The notes: generated by a model not told the origin, from the sequence alone. DNA of 64,000 nucleotides from Eurosta solidaginis (GCF_040869045.1 NC_090320.1:242668978-242732977), one strand, 5' to 3'. Shown: positions 1 to 10,923, numbered from the stretch's first letter. Program-made: numbers and translations.

Positions 1-399
1 CAAATTTTTTTTATTTTAGTTTTGATAAGTTCAGGATGCATTATTTTTCGACCCTTCAACTTTTTGTTTGTAACAATATGTTTGATAAAATAAAATATCA
101 AAAAAACCTTAAAAAAATATTTTTAATCTCATTTCGGAGCTTTACTACATGCCTGATGAAGGTATCCCATCAATGCCGCCAGCTACCCCGCCATGGGGCA
201 CATTCAGCGAAATCAACTATTTTCATAAAACGTTAAAAAATTCAGCTTCCATTACTATTTCAAGAAATGTTTATTTAGGATTTTATTCTATATATACCAG
301 GGGATCGAATGAACTTATATCTGTTTCAATTCGTAAAACATTTGTCGAGATATAGCGCACAAAAAAAAAAAAAAAAAGCCGAGGCTACCCCAGTCTCCC
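1..399. other. AT-rich intergenic stretch, no gene seen
   Basis: No supported gene. The stretch is AT-rich and ends in a 17-base poly(A) run (about 361-377). The short open frames here look random. Confidence 0.6.
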
Positions 400-407
400 C
401 TACAGAG

Positions 408-2999
408 GACGTCACGGTTTTCCGGGACATGTCCCGGTTTTAGGCCATTTGTCCGGGTGTCCCGTTCCAACCCTAAAATGTCCCGGTTTTTAAATCTAAT
501 CGATTGTAAGGAGCCATGAAATCTACCAACTATTTGGATTGCTTATAATGCGCCGCTCCAACTAGTCTGAATAAAAGTACCAACTACCGACTTCAATTGT
601 AAAACTCAAGCATCGCTAGATAGTTGCACATTGCATAGTATACATATATCGATTATCGATGTAAAGTGTTCTTCCTAATTAGCTACAGGTGCTTTTGTTT
701 TGCCCTAAGGTTTTGGTTCTTCGAGTTGAGTTTTTCTGATTTCATTGTAAGTTTTCTCACAAAATTTATAAAATAGATATGTTTATAATACATTAAACCC
801 TTTTAGAAAATGCCAAAAAGGAAATGTAAATTCCTTCTCTCATACACAGAGGAATGGTCTTTTATGAAACGTGGGAGAAGTGAACATGAATCGTTGTGCA
901 CAGTTTGCGATTGTTTTATTGCCATTCGTCACGGTGGTCGCTGAGATATTCTTGATCATATCGGCAGTTCCAAGCACAAATCAAGGTTATGCGAGGCGTC
1001 TACTTCAAAAGAAATTTCTTCTTTTTGTTTGTAAAACCAAATACAGCAAAGAGGCAGCTGATCTCCGCCGCTGAGCTAACAAATGCATTTAAGATTATTA
1101 ATCACCATCAGTCCTTCAGCTCAATAGATTGCACTACAAAACTATGTATCCTGATTCGGAAATACCAGCAAAGCAATCAGTTTGCAGGACCAAAGCAACA
1201 GCTTTAATCAATGTTTTGGCTCCGCATTCAGTAGCAAACTTTGTGGATATTTTAATAAAAAATGTGCCTTTTTATGGAATTTCAACGGACGCCAGCAACC
1301 ACAAAGCCGAAAAAATGTTTCCATTGCGTGTTCACTTTTTCACGGAAAAAGGTTTACAAGTAAAATTATTAAAACTCACAAATTTACCTAATGAAACTGC
1401 AGATTCTGTAACGTCATTTTGTGTAGACACATTAAGTCATCACAAAATACCATTACAAAACCTTGTAGCTTTTGGTGCTGATAGTACCAATACCAACTTT
1501 GGTGGAAGAAAAAGACAGGGACTAAATAATATATTTCGTAAATTAAAAGAAGTTTCAGGGAAAAGCATTGAGGGCGTAGGTTGCCCTGCTCATATACTTC
1601 ACAATACAATTTCTAGTGCAGTGGATGTAATGTCAATAGATGTAGAGTCTGTTATATTTAAGATATATAAATACTTTTCGATATTCACTGTGCGAACGGA
1701 GCGGCTTAAAGATTTTTGTGATAATGCGGACATAATGTACAGATCAATTCTTTCTTATAGTAAAACACGTCGGCTCTCACTGGTACCTGCAATAGAAAGA
1801 ATTTTGCAAATGTGGAATCCGCTAAAAAACTTTTTTTCGAATGAAAAGAATGCTCCTAAAGCTATTACGGACTTTTTCAAGAATGCTTTATCCGAAATGT
1901 ACATGTCATTTATACATTGCCAATCGTTTGTATTTGAAAAACAAATTAAGAAACTTGAAAAATCGGCTATATCAATTATCGAAGTGCAAAAAATACTAAA
2001 TGAAACTAAAGAAAGTTTAAAGGTCAGACATGAAAATAAATTTATAGGAAACCAAGCAACCATTATCTTAGAGCAGTTAAAGAAGAGAGGCGATATATAC
2101 GCAGGGGGAATTTTAGATTTTGAAGATGATGTAAATAGGTTTTTTGATGTAGCAAATAGTTACTTGGAAGAGTGGAGTGTCCATTTCAATGAATATAGCG
2201 TTTTTAGTTGGATGACTTTGGAGAATGAACCAACTTGGCAAGAAGTCCAAATGACTGTAATGTATTTAAGTAAAAAAAATATAACAATTTCTGAAGACTG
2301 CTTTGAAGAGGTAATATATTTAAAGCAATTTATAGAAAGTCAAACCGATGATTTTAAATGTAAAAATCTAAATGAAAAATGGCTTTATTTTTTTAACAAA
2401 ACTAAAAAAAGGAGAGAAAAAAATATTTACTTAAAATAGTTCAATATTTATATGCGATACCTGGTCATAATGCTTATGCGGAACGAATTTTTTCTCTTAT
2501 TTCATCTCAATGGACAAAGGAAAGAAATTCGTTGAATATCAGTACCATAGAGAGTATTATTCAATGCAAATTCAACTTAAGACTGACTTGCACAGAATTT
2601 TACAATTATATTAAAAATATCCAAGAAGTTTTGGAACAAGTTCTGCGCAACGAAAAATATATGTCTGTTTAATTTTATCCTTTTATACTTATGTAAAAAA
2701 TGTTCCATTCACGAAACCTAGTATTTAAACATACATACATAGATACATATGTACCTACTTATTTATATGAACCACTTTAAAAGTATTTATTTTGATTTGT
2801 AGTTGTGATTAGCTTTTTTAGAGTACCTGGAAGGTATATCATTTCTTTACGGTTTTATTTTTGGTTGTGTAAATAAAAATAATACTTATGTGCGTAAATA
2901 AAAATATGTAAATTTTTTTTTGGAGGGGGGGGGGGGGGGTGTTATTTCTTGAATTTTCAAAGTGTCCCGGTTTTGCCCCAGGGGGACCTGGCAGCCCTA
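408..2999 (+). mobile_element. Degenerate hAT-superfamily DNA transposon
   Basis: The body holds a broken hAT transposase. The ends carry related blocks with CCCGGTTTT and CCGGGACA motifs in opposite orientation. The flanks CTACAGAG (400-407) and CTACAAAG (3000-3007) match at 7 of 8 bases, consistent with the 8-bp target duplication of hAT elements. The terminal inverted repeats are poorly conserved, so the exact ends are tentative. A poly(G) run (about 2926-2939) lies near the right end. Confidence 0.65.
810..2672 (+). pseudogene. Broken hAT transposase (BED finger to C-terminal dimerisation domain)
   Basis: Three pieces in different frames together resemble one hAT transposase, an enzyme that would act on DNA in the nucleus. 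The first, from ATG 810, has a BED-type zinc finger (LCTVCDCF, then HIGSSKHKSRL) interrupted by an in-frame TGA. The second is a 436-codon open frame (1129-2439) carrying the central RNase-H-like region (GISTDASNHK, VAFGADSTNTNFGG, VGCPAHILHN) and the TVRTERLKDFC segment. After a frame change in an A-rich stretch near 2420, the third piece (2439-2672) reads IPGHNAYAERIFSLISSQW, the typical hAT C-terminal dimerisation motif. With two frameshifts and a stop the gene cannot be functional. The family call is firm; the subfamily is not resolved. Confidence 0.8.
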
Positions 3000-3007
3000 C
3001 TACAAAG

Positions 3008-4100
3008 GCTTCACTAATGAACTTGAGCAGGTAAAATGCAGTTTAAGAGTTGTAGCAATGAAACAAATTTTTATGCTTAATTTCGTTCGGATTTGGAGCA
3101 TTTCGTTCGACTTAAGGCATCAAAAGTATTTTGGAAAGAGTAAGAGGCGGATCATGCCAATTTTCAAAATGTGTTTAAGTTTTGTCCTTAGCTCAACCAT
3201 ACCACTACTGAGGTAAAATAGCAGTCAAATGTTGTTAACTACCATGGAGATATTGCAAACTTTATTAAGGTTAGAACTTTAGCCGATTTTGATTACCTTC
3301 ACTCAGTCTATATATGTAATTTGGCAAAAATAGTATCTGTGCCTAATTTCAATATAATATCTTTAACGGCTTTTGATCTACGGCTTGTTTAACTTCCAAA
3401 ATTTCTTCTTCTAAATGTGGGTGCTGCGTTTCTAAGCGAGCTGCGCCTCGGCAGTGGTTTGACAAACTCTCTGAGCTTACTTCTGTCATGAAAAGCTGCT
3501 AAACCAAAGTGGTCAGTTTTCAGATCATAATTCAGTCATAATTCATAATTAAATTGTTCAAATTTCAAAAAAAAAAAATTTAAAACTTATACCTATATGA
3601 CACTACTTTATTTTCGTGTATTTTTTCTTGTATTTTATCTTAAATTTTTTGTCGCACTCTCTCCTTATACGGCTTCAGTACTGGTGTAAGTGTGTAAACT
3701 ATATTTCAAAAAACTAACGAAATACAAGGAAAATACAATCTAGTTCATTAAAAACAAACGAGCCAGTTTGTATTTCGATAGGTTTTTTTGACATTCGGCC
3801 GTTTTTTCTTTATTTTTTTCTGACGCATGAAAATTTTGTTGTTAGTTTGAAAATTCGGTGCATAAAAATACAATTAAAATCAACTTTCTTGTGAAAAAAG
3901 TGAACCATTAGAGAACGAAATAATTGTCGTGTGTTATTTGCATTGTTTTTATTGTTAAAAGTGTTAATGTAAAAATAAAATGTAAAACATAAACAAAAAC
4001 ATATCAAACTCACTAATTTTTGGGGAATAGTGGTCTCGCTTTTTCATAATAGAAATTGTTTTTGTGTTTTGAAGTTCCGATACAGTTTCGTCAGTTTTTT
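3008..4100. other. Intergenic stretch upstream of the Hsp70-proximal foldback
   Basis: No convincing gene. It holds a dispersed repeat at about 3355-3545, listed separately, and AT-rich sequence. The short open frames lack start context or domain signatures. Confidence 0.5.
3355..3545 (+). repeat. Dispersed repeat sharing a central domain with the tRNA-derived SINE
   Basis: This segment is found again, inverted, at about 26615-26800. Its centre (TCTAAGCGAG, CCTCGGCAGTG, then ATGAAAAGC) closely resembles the middle of the tRNA-derived SINE copies at 13809, 22660 and 35485. The flanks differ from that SINE. It may be a second SINE family or a recombinant with the same core. Confidence 0.6.
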
Positions 4101-4102
4101 TT

Positions 4103-4625
4103 TATGCTTTAGAGCATAGATGTTAAGTAATGATTAGATAATGTTAATGATTGCTAATTAACCTTCATTTGCGAAATTCTCTAATTCATTAAATAATTAG
4201 AATTAGTTCAACTAATTCCCATTAGATAATTGACATTTTTATTCCAATGGTAAATCTAATAGCAATTAGTTGCCATTAGCAAAAAAAAAAAAATTGGTTT
4301 ACCTTTACAATTAGAAATCTAATTGACTTCTGCTAATGCAATTAGATATTCAATTAGCTCGAATTAGAATCAATTAATTCGAGCTAATTTAATATCTAAT
4401 TGCATTAGCAGAAGTCAATTCGATTTCTTATTATAAAGGTAACCCAATTATTTTTGCTAATGGCAACTAATTGCAATTAGATTTACCATTAGAATAAAAA
4501 TTTCAATTATCTAATGGCAATTAGTTGAACTATTTCTAATTGTTTAATGAATTAGAGAATATAAACCAATTGCATCAATTGCTAATTCTAATTGTAATTT
4601 AATATGTATGCTTTAGAGTATAGTT
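4103..4625. mobile_element. AT-rich foldback (MITE-like) upstream of Hsp70
   Basis: Two long arms are inverted copies of each other with their centre near 4365, where the sequence reads AATTCGAGCTAATT in both directions. The arms are rich in AATTAG words. The ends carry TATGCTTTAGAGCATA (about 4104) and TATGCTTTAGAGTATA (about 4608), which are themselves nearly palindromic, so they may be terminal repeats rather than a target duplication. The element ends about 240 bp upstream of the Hsp70 TATA box. No coding capacity. Confidence 0.75.
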
Positions 4626-4681
4626 TCAGAAAATCAAAGGAAAACATATTTCCAACTTCTTTACCTAATTTTATTTTTATC

Positions 4682-4719
4682 ATCATCACCACGCTTGCCA
4701 CACTGTGCACTGTCGTAAA
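4682..4719 (+). repeat. 38-bp segment shared with the foldback loop at 26245-26282
   Basis: The segment contains TGCCACACTGTGCACTGTC and matches the reverse complement of 26245-26282 at 35 of 38 positions. It sits between the upstream foldback and the Hsp70 core promoter, about 150 bp from the TATA box. Confidence 0.7.
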
Positions 4720-4768
4720 AGAGCATTGAGGCGGGGCCATGCATGCATTTGTGAGCAAGACATAAAAA

Positions 4769-4775
4769 AGAGAGG
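4769..4775 (+). promoter_or_regulatory. Possible GAGA-factor site
   Basis: AGAGAGG lies about 95 bp upstream of the TATA box. GAGA-factor sites are typical of fly hsp70 promoters; with a single short match the call rests mainly on position. Confidence 0.35.
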
Positions 4776-4817
4776 ACAGTTCAATGCCAGCTGTCGGCAA
4801 GATGCCAGAATAGCGTA

Positions 4818-4830
4818 GAAATTTCTAGAA
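4818..4830 (+). promoter_or_regulatory. Heat-shock element (three perfect 5-bp units)
   Basis: GAA, TTC and GAA occur with exact 2-bp spacers (GAAATTTCTAGAA), a consensus binding site for a heat-shock factor trimer, 37 bp upstream of the TATA box. A weaker pair, TTC at 4846 and GAA at 4852, has a 3-bp spacer and lies closer to the TATA box. Heat-inducible expression of the downstream gene is expected. Confidence 0.85.
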
Positions 4831-4866
4831 AGAGAATCAGCAAAATTCCGTGAAGAGGCGATTTAG

Positions 4867-4874
4867 TATAAATA
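4867..4874 (+). promoter_or_regulatory. Hsp70 TATA box
   Basis: TATAAATA lies 165 bp upstream of the Hsp70 ATG. Transcription should begin near 4895-4900 (TTTGCATCAA). That gives a leader of about 130 bases, A-rich and G-poor like other fly hsp70 leaders, which are linked to translation during heat shock. Confidence 0.85.
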
Positions 4875-5031
4875 GCGGCGCAAAACGCTCTTTGCATCAA
4901 AAATAAATAAACAAGCAAACGATAAACAACTCTTAAAGAGATTGTGCAAAACAAAACAAACGCGAACTTTTAACAAAAGTATTTAATTGAAAATTTTAGT
5001 GAAGTATTAAAGTAAAAGACAAGAAGTTAAA

Positions 5032-6942
5032 ATGGTAGCAATTGGTATTGATTTGGGAACAACATACTCCTGCGTTGGTGTCTTCCAACATGGCAAAGTG
5101 GAGATCATCGCTAATGACCAAGGAAATCGCACAACACCCAGTTATGTGGCATTTACAGATTCAGAGCGACTGATTGGTGATGCAGCAAAGAACCAGGTGG
5201 CTATGAATCCAAAGAACACAGTTTTCGATGCAAAACGATTAATTGGACGCAAATATGATGATACAAAAATAATGGAAGATGTGAAACACTGGCCATTCAA
5301 AGTGGTTAGCGATTGTGGTAAACCCAAGATATGCGTTGAATACAAGGGTGAGAACAAACGTTTCGCACCAGAGGAAATCAGTTCAATGGTGTTGACCAAA
5401 ATGAAGGAGACGGCTGAAGCATATTTGGGTACAACAGTGAGCGATGCTGTAATCACAGTGCCAGCGTATTTCAATGATTCACAGAGGCAAGCAACAAAAG
5501 ATGCCGGACGAATAGCTGGTTTAAATGTGCTGCGAATTATTAACGAACCCACAGCAGCTGCGTTGGCATATGGACTCGATAAGAATTTGAAAGGTGAACG
5601 TAATGTATTAATCTTCGATTTGGGTGGCGGCACATTCGATGTATCAATCCTAACCATCGACGAGGGTTCACTATTCGAAGTGCGTGCGACTGCTGGTGAT
5701 ACACATTTAGGTGGTGAAGATTTCGACAACCGACTTGTAAATCATTTGGCGGATGAGTTTAAGCGCAAATACAAGAAAGATCTACGTTCAAATCCTAGAG
5801 CATTGCGTCGTCTACGCACAGCTGCCGAAAGAGCGAAACGCACATTGTCATCCAGCACAGAGGCTACTATAGAAATCGATGCACTGTTCGAAGGAATCGA
5901 TTACTATACAAAAGTAACAAGAGCGCGCTTCGAAGAATTATGTGGAGACTTGTTCCGTCAGACTTTGGAGCCGGTGGAGAAGGCATTGAATGATGCAAAG
6001 ATGGACAAGAACCAAATTCATGATATCGTACTGGTTGGTGGTTCAACGCGTATACCAAAAGTACAGAGTCTATTGCAGTCGTTCTTCTGTGGCAAGAGTC
6101 TAAATCTTTCCATAAATCCGGATGAGGCTGTGGCATATGGTGCAGCCGTTCAAGCAGCTATTTTGAGTGGCGACAAGAGCAGCGAAATTCAAGATGTCCT
6201 ACTGGTTGATGTAGCGCCACTGTCATTGGGTATCGAAACTGCTGGTGGTGTTATGACGAAAATCATCGAACGAAATTGTCGCATTCCATGTAAGCAAACG
6301 CAAACATTCTCCACATATTCCGACAATCAACCTGGCGTCACAATCCAGGTGTTTGAGGGTGAACGTGTCATGACCAAAGACAATAATCGTTTGGGCACGT
6401 TCGATCTATCTGGTATACCGCCAGCACCACGTGGAGTGCCTCAGGTTGAAGTAACTTTCGATTTGGACGCCAATGGTATACTGAATGTATCGGCGAAGGA
6501 AATGAGTTCTGGCAATGCTAAGAATATCACCATCAAGAACGACAAAGGACGTCTATCACAAGCCGAAATTGATCGTATGGTTAATGAAGCAGAGCGATAT
6601 GCTGAAGAAGATGAACGACAACGCAATAAGATAGCGGCTAGAAATAATTTGGAGAGTTATGTATTTGGTGTTAAGCAAGCATTGGACGGTGCTGGTGATA
6701 AGCTGAGTGATAAGGAGAAAAGCGATTCATTAAAGGCTTGTGAAGACACCATCAAGTGGCTCGATGCAAACACGTTGGCCGATAAGGAAGAATACGAGGA
6801 CAAGATGAATACATTGACCAAACTTTGTTCACCGGTTATGACAAAATTACACGGCGGTAGCGGTCAAGGAGCATCTTGTGGTCAACAGGCTGGTGGATTC
6901 GGTGGTGGACGCAGTGGTCCAACAGTGGAGGAAGTAGATTAA
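5032..6942 (+). CDS. Hsp70: Heat-shock protein 70 (cytosolic, inducible)
   Basis: A 636-residue, intronless, intact Hsp70 chaperone. It binds exposed hydrophobic stretches of unfolded proteins and cycles through ATP hydrolysis with J-domain and nucleotide-exchange partners in the cytosol and nucleus. All three family signatures are visible: [11 protein letters not shown] near residue 6, [13 protein letters not shown] near 194, and [13 protein letters not shown] near 333. The substrate-binding domain follows the linker [16 protein letters not shown], then an alpha-helical lid, a short Gly-rich tail, and the terminal EEVD that docks TPR co-chaperones in the cytosolic form. No signal peptide or KDEL is present, so it is not the ER BiP type. 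The lack of introns, the perfect heat-shock element and the A-rich leader all point to the heat-inducible form. A long antisense frame opposite the gene is a codon-bias shadow. It is the only Hsp70 copy in the window; tandem or inverted partners could lie outside. Confidence 0.97.
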   Translation: MVAIGIDLGTTYSCVGVFQHGKVEIIANDQGNRTTPSYVAFTDSERLIGDAAKNQVAMNPKNTVFDAKRLIGRKYDDTKIMEDVKHWPFKVVSDCGKPKICVEYKGENKRFAPEEISSMVLTKMKETAEAYLGTTVSDAVITVPAYFNDSQRQATKDAGRIAGLNVLRIINEPTAAALAYGLDKNLKGERNVLIFDLGGGTFDVSILTIDEGSLFEVRATAGDTHLGGEDFDNRLVNHLADEFKRKYKKDLRSNPRALRRLRTAAERAKRTLSSSTEATIEIDALFEGIDYYTKVTRARFEELCGDLFRQTLEPVEKALNDAKMDKNQIHDIVLVGGSTRIPKVQSLLQSFFCGKSLNLSINPDEAVAYGAAVQAAILSGDKSSEIQDVLLVDVAPLSLGIETAGGVMTKIIERNCRIPCKQTQTFSTYSDNQPGVTIQVFEGERVMTKDNNRLGTFDLSGIPPAPRGVPQVEVTFDLDANGILNVSAKEMSSGNAKNITIKNDKGRLSQAEIDRMVNEAERYAEEDERQRNKIAARNNLESYVFGVKQALDGAGDKLSDKEKSDSLKACEDTIKWLDANTLADKEEYEDKMNTLTKLCSPVMTKLHGGSGQGASCGQQAGGFGGGRSGPTVEEVD

Positions 6943-6980
6943 ATTTGTACCCTTTAGACGTTAGTACTGGGAAATATGTA

Positions 6981-6986
6981 AATAAA
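6981..6986 (+). terminator. Hsp70 poly(A) signal
   Basis: AATAAA lies 39 bp after the Hsp70 stop codon, in an AT-rich 3' untranslated region. The position fits cleavage near 7000. Confidence 0.7.
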
Positions 6987-7089
6987 TTTAGTTGTGATAT
7001 AAAATTTAATAGTTTCTAGTAACAAATTATTTTTTTTTTTGTATAAAAAGACTGAAAATATAGAACAAAATATTTATTTTTTAATTAAA

Positions 7090-7955
7090 AATTAAGTTTC
7101 TTTTATTTTATTCTGACTTGGGTGGGAGGTTGTGGGTTTGGCGGTCGTAGATTTTTATTTTTGCATTCAAGTTTGATGGCTGTTGTAGGTCGAATGGTTT
7201 GATTGAGCTCTGTATTTCTACATATATATGTACATACATTCATGGATCACACCATACAACATCGGTTTCAGCTATTGGACATATTTGTACCAAATAACTC
7301 CACGTACATGTAAAATCGAAAATGTTTGGGGTGACATTCGATGTGACGTGATATGCTATGACCAAATATAATCTATTCTGATATGGTGCTATGATAGCCA
7401 CAGCTGAGTGGAGGAATCCAATTGTTGGCGGAGTCGGATTTAAACCCGACAAAATAATTACTTTGGTGTCATGAAATCCAATGTTATCGGTTTAATGTTC
7501 GAATTGGAATTGGTGTCGGTTTTAGGTGTCACAGAATCCGATAATATCGATTTTGCTATCGGAAACAATCCAATCAGTTACATGCTGTTGGATTTAATTT
7601 TTTCCTAGTTGTATTTCTCTTGCAGTTGAGTATTTTCTAAAAATGTAAGTAAATAATTATTATCATTTTATAAAAAAAATGTAAATTTACATTTTTATAT
7701 GTTTGGGAAGCTATCAAAGCATATTACATCAGATCAGACCAAAGTTATCGATACCACATCAAATCGATTTATGTATGTAAGTACATATACGAGTTCTTAA
7801 TAATGGCTTGGTGTGAACCAAATAAGATAAAAGTGCTGAATCATTTCAATAAATGGACTGATATCATATAACACTGTATAAAATATATCACGTCAGATAA
7901 TTTATATTTCACACCAGGGTAATTCTTTACGACATCATGACTTATACAACAAGTC
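7090..7955. other. Intergenic stretch downstream of Hsp70
   Basis: No supported gene. It has AT-rich sequence and repeated words such as ATCCAATGTTATCGG and ATCCGATAATATCG around 7468-7550, which suggests old repeat debris. Confidence 0.5.
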
Positions 7956-7960
7956 CAAAA

Positions 7961-8349
7961 ATATCGGGAGGGGGTAGGTATCAAGAAACGCGTTTTGTAT
8001 CCTGGTTCGCCAGCCCGAAAACGGAAAACTAAAAATTGAAAAATACCCGGCCCGCTCCGAAACCCGGGGTGGGATCCATGGCACTTCTACCCAGAACACA
8101 TTTCTGCATTGCTTATACATAAAAAACCCTGGGTGGGTCCAACGCCGGTTTGGAGATCAAAAGTATATCCGCGCAAAACACTTTTCTTCGCAGTTTTTTT
8201 TTTTGTGGGTACACCATAATCATCAAAATTACAACAATTTGCAAGTTTTCAATTTCCTTTGCGAATAGCTCTTGACAGACGTAAACGTTCTGTTTTTCGT
8301 TTTCGGGATCCTGGGACTAAAACGCGTCTTTTGACACCCATCCCGATAT
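7961..8349. mobile_element. Short MITE with long imperfect inverted repeats
   Basis: The left end (ATATCGGGAGGGGG, then AAACGCGTTTTGTATCC, then CCCGAAAACG) is matched in reverse by the right end (8268-8349). The arms are about 75 bp and imperfect, and there is no transposase frame. Part of the end (GTGTCAAAAGACGCGTCTT) recurs alone at 8592-8610. No clear target duplication was found. Confidence 0.6.
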
Positions 8350-8689
8350 TTCCGAATTCCCTGGATCTGTGGGATTCTACTCCCCAAAATCGGTGCGAAA
8401 GCAACCTGCCTAGTATCGCATAGAACGTATTATGTGTGCGAAAGATCTTAATATTTGGCTTAAATGGTGCGGCTTCAGACCTTCATTCCATTAAATTTCC
8501 ACGATACGCCACATACTTCAAATTTCCCATATAAAAAGAATCGACAAGCAATATCTATCTCACTGTCGACTTCAAAGCAGCGCGAAAAGAAGGTGTCAAA
8601 AGACGCGTCTTGGCATCAGTATTAATAATCCGAAAAACATATTTATGGTTCTTCCCGTCATGCTAACGAAAAAATAGTAGGAACATAAT
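8350..8689. other. Intergenic stretch with a stray MITE end
   Basis: No gene seen. It contains the isolated end fragment GTGTCAAAAGACGCGTCTT (8592-8610) of the MITE at 7961-8349. Confidence 0.5.
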
Positions 8690-8800
8690 GATGTATATTG
8701 GAACGATTTTTCGTCATCCCTTGTCAAATTTGGTTTTGAGACAAACCGGTTTCGGCGTTGTGCCATCATCAGTGTCGATTTTCGTTCAGATCTGTTGTTG
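8690..8800 (-). mobile_element. Penelope-like terminal fragment with hammerhead-like motif
   Basis: Read on the minus strand it matches 30345-30450. It carries CTGATGA (plus-strand 8766-8772), a short GGC/GCC stem and GAAAC (around 8750). That order is the hammerhead ribozyme core known from Penelope-like element termini. No coding sequence is attached. Confidence 0.5.
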
Positions 8801-8857
8801 TCGTTTGTCCTGTATTTATAGTTCGTAGGGACATGACCAGGTATTGTCAAAATTGAT

Positions 8858-9020
8858 GCTTGTGTATATTTAGTAATGAGTATGTTCTTTCAGAACCGAG
8901 GGTGGTTTTTACTGATTTTTACCTGCCACAGTCCGCCACACAAATAGATCAGTAAGAACCACCCTCGGTTCTGAATGAACACAGAGCACATACACATAAC
9001 TAAATATACACAAGCATCAA
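8858..9020. repeat. Inverted repeat at the left edge of a gypsy-like remnant
   Basis: Arms 8858-8921 and about 8949-9020 are inverted copies, sharing TTGATGCTTGTGTATATTTAG and CAGAACCGAGGGTGGTT in opposite orientation. The right arm runs into sequence resembling an LTR, so the left arm may be an inverted LTR fragment. Confidence 0.6.
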
Positions 9021-9178
9021 GTTTAATTGAATAAATAATACATTTTTTATAAACGGCAATATATTATTCACACAAGGAATCAGTAGAATACTTAATAATT
9101 GGTGACCTCGACGTGATTGCCAGAAAAGTGAAAATTTTCTAACCTCAATTTTCGTACATCGCATTGTAAATTGCCGCA

Positions 9179-9911
9179 ATGCCTGTTTATGATTCGCCAG
9201 TTCGCGGTGAGCAAAACCAGACGGCTGCATCAACATCTCCAAGGCCGCTTGAGCAACAAACGGATTGCACGAGGCACCACCGCAACAAGTGCAAGCAAAT
9301 TTTGTGCCACGTACTGCTCAAGTAAGTAATCAGCAACGAGCAGTCAACAATATGATGGCTGGTAACTATCATAGTTACGTACCGGCTTATAAATACATTA
9401 ATCCGCAACTAAATAATGATGCACAAATCATGGCAATTTCGCATCTTACACTTCCTGAGTTGTAGACCAATGATCCGGAAATATGGTTCATACATATTGA
9501 AGCACAGTTCCCAATACGGAATATCAAGAATGACAACAGCATGTATCAGGCCAGAAGAACCCATTCGCAGCATGGTTGGCACTACTGCCTGATGTCGTAT
9601 GCAAAATTCTTAAAGCCGTTCAGAACAACAGGACACTCGATGAACTAGCTGAAGCCGCCGACAGTGCTATGGAGAATCACACAAATTCTTGTGTTATGTC
9701 AACAAGTGTTGAAAGCCAACCACCTGCGGTACAGGCAATTATTGGTCAGGTCAGAACGTACCCCAATCTGGAATCTAGAGGCTCCATAGAGCGCAGGCTT
9801 AGTAATCTTGAAAAGGCTATTGAAACTATGACAGCTTCGTTGGGTGAACTGTCTAGCAAGCTCAACAAGAGCGGCGAAAGACAATCTCGGTCGAGAACTC
9901 CAGGTGCGTAA
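9179..9911 (+). pseudogene. Degenerate gypsy-type Gag
   Basis: The frame starts at ATG 9179 (MPVYDSPVRG), shifts near 9260, and has stops and a deletion around 9465-9576. Recognisable parts are HLTLPEL, DPEIWFIHIEAQF (capsid-like start) and MALLPDVVCKILKAVQNN with LDELAEAADSAME, a pattern of gypsy-family Gag. The C-terminal part is rich in Ser and Arg. It cannot encode an intact protein. Confidence 0.6.
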
Positions 9912-10059
9912 GGTTCCTGATTTTATCGCAGCCGGTTTGGTGAAAAGGCAAATCGTTGCCTGCAGCCCTGCAGCTACAAGCCACCAGCCAGTCAGGGAAA
10001 CTAAATAAGCTGTCGTCAATAGCTAAAGGGGTTGACGACAGCAAGGACAGTCACATCCC

Positions 10060-10390
10060 ACCTATTAAAGAATTTCGCCTACATATTTACGACAAATAGT
10101 TTCATTTCAAATTCCTTATTGACTCCGGTTCTGCAGTCTCCTACCGCGAGCTCTTGTCAAGGAAAAGCTACACTCCACAGGATTCACACTCTACGCAGCA
10201 AATTCCACAGCCATTAATACATATTGTCATCAACCAGTTACACTCAATCTTGGTCTCCGGCGAGCAAGGGCCATGTACTTCATTATAGCCGACGTCCAAT
10301 CAGCAATAATAGGCGCTGACTTTTGTTATGGAATACGCATTTTCTATGGGAGCAGCAAGGAAGGCAGTCGGCATGATCTTGTGGTGCACA
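10060..10390 (+). pseudogene. Gypsy-type aspartic protease remnant
   Basis: FLIDSGSAVS (near 10107) keeps the D-S/T-G motif of a retroviral-type aspartic protease. In another frame FIIADVQSAIIGADF (near 10282) matches the protease flap and C-terminal pattern. Stops and a frameshift separate the pieces. Confidence 0.55.
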
Positions 10391-10400
10391 GTGGCTAGTC

Positions 10401-10920
10401 ATGTCGGCTGGGTTGGGTTCTTGCCAACTTTGCTGTCCTGCGCCATAACAGGAAAAAAGTTCCTATCATGCTCTTAAAAAATCAACTGACAAAATAGCGC
10501 AGAGCCGACTCAAAACGCTTGAAATTCAAATTAAAACAACATCCGGCCGAACCGGATGTCACGGGCAGACCGTTAAACATTCAAAATTTAAATTAAAAAA
10601 AAAAACTTCAAAAAAGAACTAAACGCAAAAAAAAAATTTAAAATTGACCGAACCGGAAATGACCGGTTACCATTTATGGAAAATCGAAAAGAAAATAGCT
10701 GAAAATTAGGAAAGGGGGAAAACAAAAAGGGCCGAATATATATAGGGGCCGCCGCGGGTGTTGTTGCGACGCCCGGTACATTATTCCCATCCTCAAAAAC
10801 CATGGCCACCGACGCACCTAAATTTTCGGTGGCCCCTTACCTGTATTCCCTACGTGCCTTCTAAATCAACAAGACGGTCAGCATTCCCATTTTACATAAC
10901 ATTTATTGACAATTCATTTA
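10401..10920. other. Non-coding stretch with a GC-rich leader-like segment
   Basis: No supported gene. The segment around 10737-10865 is GC-rich and contains ACCATGG at 10799-10805, opening a frame of only 20 codons (MATDAPKFSVAP...) that stops at 10862. It may be the cut-off start of a retroelement gene, as the palindrome begins shortly after. Confidence 0.35.
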
Positions 10921-10923
10921 GTA

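Larger units (their letters stand above)
8931..10400 (+). mobile_element. 5' remnant of a Ty3/gypsy-type LTR retrotransposon
   Basis: LTR-like sequence (from about 8931, with AATAAATAA near 9030) is followed by a primer-binding-site candidate TGGTGACCTCGACGTGAT (9100-9117), then Gag and protease remnants. No reverse transcriptase follows and no second LTR was found, so the element is truncated on the 3' side. Confidence 0.6.

Noticed and set aside
5142..5729. 195-codon antisense frame opposite Hsp70
   Set aside because: Long antisense frames opposite Hsp70 genes arise from codon bias; there is no promoter, start context or domain.
9699..10019. Minus-strand 106-codon frame
   Set aside because: A shadow of the Gag remnant on the plus strand.
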